Shown piece by piece: positions 44,116 through 54,263 of a stretch of DNA of 64,000 nt. Every line of letters begins with the position of its first letter. Position 1 is the stretch's first letter. The notes below the pieces were generated by a model. That model did not search any database and had not been told where the DNA came from. It worked only from the letters and a program-made list of their open reading frames with translations. The DNA is from Zelopaecilomyces penicillatus (Eukaryota > Ascomycota > Sordariomycetes > Hypocreales > Pseudodiploosporaceae): the NCBI GenBank assembly GCA_005765155.1, contig VCCP01000004.1, positions 1,116,001 through 1,180,000 on the forward strand, written 5' to 3'. The translations under genes were made by a program, and so were the position numbers.

Positions 44116-47100
44116 ATGTCGGCTCCATACTGGGGCGAATTGCCCCAGCCTAAGAAGCCTAGAGACGGCCGCAATCCCGATGACTACACTGATTATTCGG
44201 CTGCCGATCAACATCACTCCCTCGATTACCAGCCTCCGCGTAGGACAAACCGGGCCTCAATCCAGACAACATACACCGAGGCTCCCTCAGAGTCTACATT
44301 TAGCCCCCACTCTCCAACAACCTCGAGTTTCCTACCCGAAGGTCTTGCTCCTAGGCCACCGTCCTATCAACAAGGCTGGGGCTCAGACATTGCCTCAGAC
44401 AGACAAGATAAGAGGAACCGCCGTCCATCACGGCAATACGAGGAGGCTGAAGAACCCCCATCTCCATCTGGCCCGGACGCTTCTCGAGGACCTCCTGTAA
44501 GCTATCGCCAATCCCACACCAACAACACAATACCTTACAGCAACCCTGCTTCAACCTCGGGGAGACCTTCACGACGATCAGTATCAGCTGCCGAAGGCAC
44601 GCAACGAGAACAGGATCCGCAATACGCACACAACGGGGATATGGGAGGCTATCCTCAATATCCATATGATGACGGCGCGGTGCGGAGAGAGAGTGCAAGC
44701 AACCCACAGGGTGTGCCTGAACAATCTAGGAGAGCTTCTGCAGCTGCGTCCTCCGAACGACGAAAAAAGTTTGCAACCGACCGATCACCCCTCCAAAAGC
44801 TTGAGCTGACGCTCGACAGCATGACCAAGGAGGAGAAGAGAGCCCGCGTGGAAGCTGCGGAGCACCGAGCAAGACAGAGACTAGCAACCAAGGCGGGCAA
44901 TCAGTCCACAGGTGAGCCAGAGCCAGCCCGTGATCGACTATCTCCCTTGATACAGGAGAGAAAGGCTCCGGTACGACTTGAACCAGCTGCCCCAATTGTA
45001 CCACAAACATCTCTGCCACGACAGAGGCAAGAGTATGAGGAACCTCCGACACACACAGCTCGACCACCACAACATATATCAGAAGACCCTCGAAATTATG
45101 CGCCTGCTCCTATTCCTCCTTTGGAGCCGTCAGCGGACCAGCAACAGCCAGGACCCGACTCCGGCATTCCCAAGCGCAACCTGAGCTTCCGCGAGCGCGC
45201 TGCACGAAAGGAGATGCAATATCCAAGCGAGGAGATGGGGCCCAACACAAAACCTATACCTCAGGCTACCTCGGGGGGCTTTTCGTTAACTCGCAGCGGG
45301 AGTAATAAGTTAAAGAAGAACCCACCAGCCGATGCATGGCAACGCGCTGGCCAGGACTCTGACAGAAGACTGCCACCATCATCAATACCCATTGCTTCCA
45401 GCGCAGAACCATTTATTCCAAAGGGTACTGGCCAAACAAAAACGAGAAGGGAATCCTTTTCAGCACGCGACAAGGAGCTGCCCCCTTTGCCTTCACCTAC
45501 AAATGATTCGCTAAGCCCTCCTCCGATAGGACCGCAGCATACAACTGGGATGGATGCTCACGGCATGCGGCGACGAGTTACCGAGCCCGTTCATAGGAGA
45601 GAGTTTGGTTTGGATGAAGAGTATATACCACCACCTACAAGAGGAAAGATTGACCATCCACCAAACCATGGACCTTCGGCGCTGCCGTCAGACGTAGCTA
45701 CAACACAGACAAGACGCCAGAGGCGATACAGTGATGACTCTACTGACAGCTCACATCACCGGACTCCAGGAGTGCGCTTTCTGGAACGAGATGTCCTGGG
45801 ACCCGGTGGCGGTTTATACCAGCCACCTCAATGGCTTGACGAATGGAAGAAAGGCACGGTTGGTGCTCTATCGGGTACACTCTTGGATCTCAGCTATGAA
45901 CCAACTGTAATCCCGGAGAGGAACAACGACGTCAACAAAGCATGGTGGGAGCAAGCGCCAGCGCAAGGCCAACACCGGCGAAATAGCAGTGTTGGGAATC
46001 GGCCGCGCAAGGCCGAGGCTTTTGATGGAGAGTACGATGATAACAACGGTAAGTCGTCTCTAAAGCGCAACGCAAAGGGACAGGCTGATGCCTCTTCAGC
46101 GCCCACTCGATTTAAGCCACCACTGCACCTTAAATGTGGTCCATTACTGCGGTATTGTGGAATTCGCCGTGAAAAAATACCTACCCGATCTCAAGAAGGT
46201 GCTGTCTCAGAACGAGAGATATGGAGGGGCAGCATTATGATCGTTACCAACGACGCGGATTCGTCGTATGAGATTGCCCCGACACTTCGATTATTTGTGC
46301 AGGATATGGAACTGTTACCGCCACCACCACATCAAGTCAAGGGTGAATTGTCGCCTGAATATGTAGACCCCATCGCGGGGCATCCCAAACTTGGTCGCCG
46401 TGGTGAGACTCTCTACGTGCGTCCCGTTGAGCATCTCGAGGAAGCGAAAGATCTTTCACGTGATGAATCTGATGAGGGCCTCTTTGAGAGTTCCAGAAGC
46501 CCGCCAGACGATCCCCCGCCGAATGGCGCTGCTGACTTTCCAGGATCATATGCTAGTCGCAGGAAGCGAGTCGACGTCGATGGCGAGAAGATGCAGAAGT
46601 ACAAGGATGTCAGAGGATTTCGGCTTCATGTGGAGCAGGGATGTACCTTCTGGCGCTTCAATATTGAGATTGAGCTTCGGGAGAAGCAGCAGCGGATCGC
46701 ATATCGCATCAATCGAGGCCCATCTTTGGGGTTTTGGGTTCCCGGGCGGGGGAACACTATGAACATTATGTTCTACAGCTGCAACGGCTTTAGTTCTAGT
46801 GTCAAACCTGACGAATTCAGCGGGCCAGACCCAATGTGGCGTGATGTGCTCAACACTCACCAGACACAGCCCTTCCACGTCATGATTGGCGGTGGTGACC
46901 AGATCTACAATGATTGCGTTGCTAACGAGACTGAGCTATTTTCGGAATGGCTCGATATTAAGAACCCAATTCACAAGCGCCATGAGCCATTCACTGCCAT
47001 GATGCAGACAGAGCTTGAACAGTTTTACCTAGAGCGCTATTGTATGTGGTTCTCACAAGGTCTCTATGGTTTAGCCAACTCTCAGATTCCCATGGTCAAC

Positions 47101-49053
47101 ATGCTTGATGACCACGACATCTTTGATGGCTACGGTTCCTATCCCCATCATGACATGATCTCGCCAGTTTTCTCAGGCTTGGGAGCCGTTGGTTTCAAGT
47201 ACTACATGCTCTTCCAGCACCAAAGTCTAGTGACAGAAACGGAGAACTTTGAGCCAAGTTGGATAGTTGGAGAGCAGCCAGGCCCGTACATCAATGAGCA
47301 AAGCCGCAGTCTCTATATGTCAATGGGCGGCAAGGTTGCCCTGCTGGCAATTGATGGTCGTACTGAGAGGACAGAGCACACTGTCATCGATGAGAGAACC
47401 TGGGAGAAAATCATGAACAGGCTATATGCCGAAGTGAGACGCGGCCAGGTAGAGCACTTGCTTGTGCTAGTTGGGGTTCCAATTGCATACCCTCGACTTG
47501 TTTGGCTGGAGAATATGTAAGTGATGCACAATCTTGTTTCATCAACAATACAGTGGTGCTAATAGGTGCTTAAGTCTGACGTCCAAGTTTATGGATCCGG
47601 TCAAGGCGCTTGGTAGAATGGGCGTGTTTGGAAAGGTTCTCAACAACATTGATGGCGGCGTCGAGGTGCTGGATGATCTGAATGACCATTGGACCGCTAA
47701 AAATCACAAGAAGGAACGAACTATAGTGATGGAGGATCTTCAGGACTTGGCTATTGACAAGTCGCTTCGAATCACGTTACTAAGGTAAGAGGGCGATGCT
47801 GGAGATGTTGCGGAATGTCAGCTTTGCTAACCTGGGTTGAATTTAGTGGCGATGTACATCTCGCAGCTATTGGTCAATTCTATTCCAATCCAAAACTCGG
47901 ACTACCGAAACATAAAGACCCGAGATATATGCCGAACTTGATATCTTCGGCTATTGTCAACACACCACCGCCTGATTTGATGGCGGATGTGCTCAATAAG
48001 CGCAACAAAGTTCACCATTTCGATAAGCAAACAGATGAGAGCATGATTCCAATTTTTCAGCTTGGGGTTGATGGTAAACCCAGAAATAACAAGCATCTTC
48101 TTCCTCATCGCAATTGGTGTGCGATTCGCCAGTGGACACCAGGTCGTACACCACCTCCTTCGCCACCTGCATCTTCGGATGGCAGGAGTCAAACTCCACC
48201 TCCCTCAGGTGTTGGTGGTCTGCTGAGGAGGTTATCCTCGAGGAAGAAGCCTCCACCAACCCGTTTGGACGCTTCACGCGAATCGGTGCGAGGTCCTCGA
48301 CCACCAATTTCTGGTGGTGGAAGCGGTTTGTTTAGGAGTTTCTCTCGATCGAGGCGGAACTCGACCGATGGACAGCAACGACCTGGTTTCCTCAAACGAA
48401 CTTTGTCGCTTGGTCGTGGGGATGCTCCAAAGCCGGACTTTGACAATGACAGATTTGATCGCCCAGCAAGTCAAAGTCAGCATACTGATGGAGGTGTAAA
48501 CAGTCAATGGGGCCACAGAAATGAAGAAGATATGTACATGGATCACAGACCCTCTGCAAACCACCCTCAAATGCGTCTCCGTGGTGGTGCAGCATACGAC
48601 GAGTTTTCCGACGGTGACGAATCACAGTTTACTGCTTTACCAACTCGACGAGCACAAACCTTTGGTAACCAGTCGACCGCAGTTGCTAGACAGGAGATGG
48701 AGGAACCACCCATTCGACCCTTCCATCGAACGCCTACGGGCTTGTCAGTGAAGCAGATGCGTCAGGCTGATAAGCACCAGATTGACCTGGAAGGCGGACT
48801 TGATATCTCCTTAAATGTCGAAGTGAACCCCAAAGATCCTACTGGTATTACCGTGCCATATCGGATCTTGGTACCCAAGCTGTTTTATGAGTACACACCT
48901 GAAGATGATGAGCTTCCCGAAGCGCAGCCAAGTGGCTTCAAAAGGCTGCTAAGCGTTCGAAAGAAGCGCCAGCAGGATGCGTCGCAAGTGGAGGCCACTG
49001 GGCAGGAAGAGCAATACGATAGTGATGAAGATGATGAATTTCAGCGACGCTAG
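44116..49053 (+). CDS. large PhoD-like metallophosphatase with disordered N-terminal half
   Basis: Three exons, 44116..47516, 47566..47784 and 47847..49053, with introns of 49 and 62 bp, give 1608 residues. The first 600 or so residues are Pro/Ser/Arg-rich and disordered (MSAPYWGELPQPKKPRDGRN). A region from about 680 (LKCGPLLRYCGIRRE) leads into the PhoD-type phosphatase domain at about 870-1210, with GDQIYND, NMLDDHDIFDGYGSYP and SGDVHLAAIGQFYS, the metal-binding Asp/His motifs of the family. After it come HRNWCAIRQWTPG and about 370 further residues, partly disordered, with a conserved DLEGGLDISLNVEVN segment and an acidic end. PhoD-family enzymes are phosphodiesterases or phosphatases; the substrate of this large fungal clade is unknown to me, and no signal peptide is seen, so it is probably cytosolic. 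The splice junctions recover ENM-CLSLTSKFMDP and ITLL-SGDVHLA. Confidence 0.85.
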
Positions 49054-50205
49054 GGAAGGGAGTTTTGGGTCTACAAAAAGAAAAGGAGGGCATGATTTGT
49101 CACTATTATTAATTAATCAACAAACTGCGCTTGCTTTAGGTTGTGCGCGTTGATTCAATAGGCTTGGAAAGACGATTGGTTTGGGCAATCATAGACATGG
49201 GACTTAAGGAGTTTGCTACCGCAGTTTTGCGGTTTGGGTCTTGCATTTATTGGCGCTTGAATTGGAGATCTGATCGCCCTGGCTACAAGGAAATCAGTAG
49301 ATCTTAATAAACTGAACCCTGGCTGGATCCAATTGATAGACCCCGAGTGAGTATGACGCATCGAGTAGTGTTTGTTGGTGACGTTTTGCAATTTAATGAT
49401 ATGAGTAAGTATCAGTTAGTTAACACGTGTCGTTGTTGTGTTTACACAGAAGGTTTACTTTGTACATTCCCTCAATGTTAATACTCAGTCGCAACACCTG
49501 GGCTTCGTGCTATCACCTGTAATTCTCTGCACAATGACGGTTACTCAGGTACTATACAAACAAAATTCTGTGGTTGTTCTGGGCGCTATTTTTGGAGATG
49601 TCTGGGCGATTGCAAAAGCATGGGTCAGGAGAAGGGTCGATGACCCTAGACTCCTTTAAGGATAATCGCCTGGCGCTTAGCGCCACCAACCGCCAGGCTG
49701 AGCACACCCATAACATCTGCAGCCTGAAAGCGCCTGGGAGTACAGTGTGCCCAGGCAATTTCCAGGTCGTTGAGGCTGGCTGGCACCCACTGAACTCCAC
49801 CGAATGGGGCCCAGCGGCTCCGCTAACGTTGCAGGCAGCTCCCTCCTCCTGGCTGGCCGCATGCTTCTCTTTGTCCAACTCCATTCGTTCCATCTGTCTT
49901 CACGTCAGCGCTGCACTCAGCTGTGCCTTGCCCTTCATATTGGCATTGCCTTTGCACTTCGGGTTCCTTTTATCTTTCCCTTCTTGTCGTTTCGGCATAG
50001 CGACGACCTCCTGTCTCTGTGAATCTAATATTTGCGTCTGGGATTATTCTCATTTGGTCATACCCGAAGCATCGAGACTGTACAGAGTGCACATCCCTTC
50101 CCAGCAGTCGAACACGGACAACACCACCAGTTCACCACGACGATTTCCCAAAACACCGATACCACATTCCTCCCCTCGGCAAGGGGAGGGGATTATGGCG
50201 CCAGC
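49054..50205. other. intergenic: upstream region of Ted1-like gene
   Basis: 1.15 kb between tandem plus-strand genes. It holds several competing hairpins built from GCCTGG/CCAGGC (49668-49756, listed separately) and a pyrimidine-rich stretch (about 49850-50000) that may be the 5' leader. No coding frame was supported. Confidence 0.45.
49668..49756 (+). repeat. cluster of inverted repeats (hairpins)
   Basis: TGGCGC-TTA-GCGCCA (49671-49685) is a perfect 6-bp hairpin. Overlapping it, GCCTGGCG at 49668-49675 can instead pair with CGCCAGGC at 49691-49698. A third, GCCTGGG at 49732-49738 with CCCAGGC at 49750-49756, has an 11-nt loop. The first two are mutually exclusive. Confidence 0.7.
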
Positions 50206-52265
50206 ATGTCTCGTCACCAAATCTCCATGACCGGGAGGCTATACAATGGCGCAAACAAGATATCGCAACGACTATGGGTATGGCTTAAGGGGCCGGGCAG
50301 ACAAAAGGCCACCATCATTGCTTCGAGGTTTACACATCAGGTTCAGAGGAATTTGACTTCCAGGAGGCTGTTGAGCTTTCCGCACCTGGTAGTCTTGATC
50401 TGGATGGTGATTTTACTGTGGGGGGAGCGCTGGGTGTTTGACAGCAAAGTTCACGACTGTGACTGGCATAACTGGGAGAAATGGGTGAGTTTTCCCAGGG
50501 CACGATACATGATCGTTTCCTTCCGGAATTATTTGCTAAATGATTCACGCAGCCCAAGGGCGCAAAGCCTCACCATCTAGTCTTCGTCGCCGACCCGCAA
50601 ATTGTAGACCCGCACTCCTACCCGAGCAGGCCGTGGCCTCTGTCCCCCCTGACAGTGCTAGTGACCGACAACTACCTTCTACGAGGCTACAAGGCCCTGC
50701 AGACCCGACTACACCCCGACAGTCTCTTCTTCCTTGGTGACCTTTTCGATGGGGGGCGAGAGTGGAAGACACGGCAGGGCAAGTTTGTTGATCCCAAATG
50801 GGGACGTGGACGATCTAAGGAGGAGAAGAAATGGGTCAAAACGTGGCACCGCAAGTATGGCGACGACTTTTGGCTACGCGAATACCAACGATTTGGCAAA
50901 ATATTCTTCGACAACTGGAATCTAGGGGGAGATGCACCTGGTGACTGGCAAAGGGGCAGGAAACTGGTGGCAAGTTTACCAGGCAATCACGACCTGGGAT
51001 TTGGCGCCCAAGTCCAAATCCCTGTTCGGGATCGCTTCAGCGCCTACTTTGGCGATGTCAACAGAGTTGATGTGGTGGGAAACCACACTGTTGTCTCTGT
51101 GGACGCAGTCTCATTGAGCGCAGATTCGTCAAGTCAAAAGGACAGTCATGATCTGCGGCCGATTTATGGGCCCGTGAACGAATTCTTGGATGGTGTTCAA
51201 GCTACCAAGAGAAAACTTGCTCAGGAGGAGTTGAATGTTTGGTACGGTGATGGCCAATTACGGAAGCACGAACACAAGGTGGAGGAATTGGACAAGGCAG
51301 ATGTAACCAGGTCACCAAGGGATCCTGGTCCCGGCGCTGCGGACTTTCCAACTATCCTTCTCACCCATGTGCCTCTATATCGTGAGCCGGGAACGCCATG
51401 TGGTCCAAAGCGCGAGCATTGGCCCCCAGCGAAGCCACCAAAAGGCGAGAAAGGACCTGTGAAGCCAGATCACCGTAATGCCATCAGTGTTGTGGCCGGA
51501 TATCAATACCAGAATGTGCTTAGCGAGGCGGATTCTGTTAAGCTGATAAAGAGTGTTGGCAATGTCATCCACGTTTTTTCAGGAGATGATCACGACTACT
51601 GCGAGTTGGTACATTCTAGCTCCAAGGGTAACGTACGGGAGATTACTGTTAAGAGCATGAGCATGGTCATGGGCATCCCGACACCTGGATTTCTCATGGC
51701 CAGTCTATATAACCCAGTCGACAAAAATGGAAAGCCCATTCCAGGCTCCCCAGAGTCAACACTGCAAACACACCTCTGCCTACTCCCCAATCAATTTCAC
51801 ACGTATATGAAGTACATTTCCTTTGGCATCGTCACCATGATTTTTCTCGCTATACGGGCATTCCTCGTTCCCGTTCTCCGCCTTGCGCCTTTTGCGCTTG
51901 AACCAGAAAAAAGGTCAACGGCCCTCCCTGTTTTCAAAGAGAAGGTTGAGCCCCCCATTTCGAACGCTGGGCGACAAAATTCCTATGGTACCTCTTCACA
52001 GTCATCAGCCGCGACAACAGGTAACAGAGGCACACGATGGGCTTCCAAGAAGGGTAAAAATGGGCAGCGATGGGGCTGGAATGACGACAACGGGCCACGA
52101 ATTACACTGGATGTAGGTTATTACGATAGCAGCAAGACCTGGAAGACGCCTCAGGGGACTGGAAAAGCTGTCATAAGTGCATTAGGAAGAGAGCTCTGGA
52201 CAACAACTTGGCGAGCAGCTTGGATGACGGTGTTGTTTTGGGTCTATCTCTCTTGGGAAAGTTGA
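50206..52265 (+). CDS. Ted1/Cdc1-type GPI-remodelling metallophosphodiesterase
   Basis: Exons 50206..50484 and 50553..52265 joined over a 68-bp intron (GTGAGT...GCAG, phase 0) give 663 residues. Yeast Ted1 and Cdc1 remove ethanolamine phosphate from GPI anchors, in the ER (Ted1) and later for Cdc1, allowing cargo export and quality control. A first membrane helix lies at about 60-80 (HLVVLIWMVILLWGERW). The calcineurin-like domain has all core motifs: FVADPQIVD, LFFLGDLFDGG, LPGNHDLG, LLTHVPLYRE and FSGDDHDYCEL. Two more hydrophobic segments follow near 500-530 (YISFGIVTMIFLAIRAFLV) and at the C-terminus, so a luminal catalytic domain held by N- and C-terminal helices is inferred. The insert rich in Gly/Lys (about 330-355) and the Ser/Thr-rich tail vary in fungi. 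Ted1 versus Cdc1 identity was not resolved. Confidence 0.87.
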
Positions 52266-53050
52266 ATGGCGCTGCAGATGAGAGAATGAACGACAGCCGG
52301 AACCGAGGTAAGGGATTGGTTTAAAAAGCAAGAGCGTGGAATGTATGATTATGGGTGGCCCCCCCTTTTTTGTATCAGTTTTGTATGGGACATAAATGGA
52401 TGAAGCAGAAGATGAAATAATTGGGAACAAAGAAACCCCCGTCGTTTGTCTTGGCTCGGAAACGACACTGTCATATAATCAATTCTGACATAGTAGCGAT
52501 TATACTCAATATGGTTTTCATAGGTGTGGTTTGATTGAGGACTAACAAGGAAGACTCCTAATGAAATATCGGATCACGTTTATATCTCAGAGGATATGAG
52601 TTTCACAAAGCGCGCGCGCGCGCGCGCGTGTGTGTGTGTGTGTAGTTGGAACCTTGATATTGGTGTATTTTTACTAAACTTTACTTCTCTGATGTCCATG
52701 TGAAGTTAATATACATGTGTAATACGCGCGAAGGTACTCAGTTTCTTGGTCTCTTCATAGCCTTGATGGTGCGCGTGTATCGCCATATGAGTTGAACATG
52801 GCGTTGGTTTAAATTGTTGTCGATTTGCTAATCTATTGGAATCACGGCAAAAATTCATGATGCTATTGTAGTATCACCCACTAGCCCGTATTCTTTATTA
52901 GAGACGCCCATAGAAGCCAGCGTCAAAGCCAATCTTTCATAATAGGACGCACACCCCATCTTGCACACCAACATGCCTTTCTCTCCTCCCAAGTCGCGCC
53001 TAAATACCCATTCTCTCTCATCTAACTTCCCCTCTCAGAAGACCTTCCTT
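52266..53050. other. convergent spacer, Ted1-like / CDC26
   Basis: 785 bp between a plus-strand stop and a minus-strand stop. It is AT-rich and holds a CG/TG dinucleotide microsatellite at 52610-52643. No gene seen. Confidence 0.5.
52610..52643. repeat. (GC)n(TG)n compound microsatellite
   Basis: About nine CG dinucleotides pass directly into about seven TG dinucleotides. Alternating purine-pyrimidine sequence of this kind can adopt Z-DNA. Confidence 0.9.
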
Positions 53051-53332
53051 TCAACGTCCTCCTCTTCTCGTCACACCAATCCTCTCGTCCCTCGCCCGTC
53101 GCGCCGCCCTGGCCTCTGCCTCTTGGCTCAGCACCCCTTCCATGGCCTGGCCTAGCCCTGCTCCACCACGTCCTCCTCCCCCTCCTCCAGAAGCTGCCGC
53201 AGCCTGGCGGGCAGCAGCCTCTGCGGCACGAGCCTGTTGAGCTGCCATGTCGGCCTCAGCGGCGCGACGCTTGCTGTAGGCGTTGACGTCCTCGGCAGTG
53301 ATGGTTAACGTAGTAGGTGGACGGCGCAGCAT
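53051..53332 (-). CDS. CDC26: anaphase-promoting complex subunit Cdc26
   Basis: A small single-exon gene of 93 residues. The N-terminal MLRRPPTTLTITAEDVNAY is the Cdc26 signature: this segment threads into the TPR superhelix of Cdc16/APC6 and stabilises it within the APC/C ubiquitin ligase, which drives mitotic exit. A helical Ala/Gln/Arg-rich segment (about 20-45) follows, then a glycine run (about 46-58, ASGGGGGGRGGAG) and a basic end (ARRARDERIGVTRRGGR). The start at 53332 is chosen because it begins the signature exactly; the frame runs further upstream without support. An intron downstream cannot be excluded. Confidence 0.8.
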   Translation of the reverse strand: MLRRPPTTLTITAEDVNAYSKRRAAEADMAAQQARAAEAAARQAAAASGGGGGGRGGAGLGQAMEGVLSQEAEARAARRARDERIGVTRRGGR

Positions 53333-54263
53333 TGCTTTTGTTGTGCTCTCTTTTTTGTGTTTGTTTAAGCTTAGGCTGTTGTGTGTTGTTTTGTTGCCTA
53401 TGAACGAATATAAGAAGATTGAGATCCCAGGTAGGTTGAGGGGCACAGTTGTATGTCTTTATGCGTGTTGAGATAGAGACCAAGTCACGAGTATGGTTGG
53501 ATCTCTGCCCGACGTTGTCTCGTGTTGTTCGCAGTCTGAGACTTATTTTTCCGTGCAGGAGACAACAGCTTGGAGCAGGTGCAGAGGGGCAATTTTCAAT
53601 TAGAGAACCTTTAATCGGCCGAGTGATATGTGTTCCCCTTACTGGTTTGACCGATTATTCGCCGTAGTCCTTATGGCCAGGTTATTATTTTGTTGGTATA
53701 GGTAATGTCAAATGCAAGATGCATAATAATGGGAACTTGGAATCAGGTGGGGTGGAAACACGACACCCATTCAGTGGTGGGTCTATAGTGTCCAGCTAGG
53801 TACTAAGGTATTGCCTTAACGATCCTAGTGCCTTCTAATGTAGAGTACAACGTCTTGTTTAATTACGGCTTCATATCTCATCACTCCAGCCACATTGATG
53901 CATATTTATAGATGAGAGAGTATAAACGATTGTTTGTCAAGATATATACCTATAGAATAAGAGAAAAGACAAAGGAAAAATCCGTAGCCGGCGTGTAATC
54001 GCTTCATCCCATGTTCATCATGTGAAGACATTGGTATCGTGTCCCAAATGACCGGCTTGTTCGCCCACCATAAATGCCACAGTGGTATCATGCTTGCTTG
54101 GTATATCCTGATAGGTCCCATAAACACCCTTTGTATCCCCGTTGCCGTATAACTCCAGGAGAAAAGAAATAAAAGGCATAATATGTTGTAGGTTTGTTGT
54201 GCTGTCTCTAGCCTGTTACTTCGGCTTGCCCCATTGCCCCCCTCTCTCTTATCAATCGCGGCC
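53333..54263. other. intergenic: CDC26 upstream / 3' region of orphan gene
   Basis: 931 bp between the minus-strand start of CDC26 and the stop of the next minus-strand gene. A plus frame inside 54234-54602 overlaps the coding gene and is judged a shadow. No other signal recognised. Confidence 0.45.
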
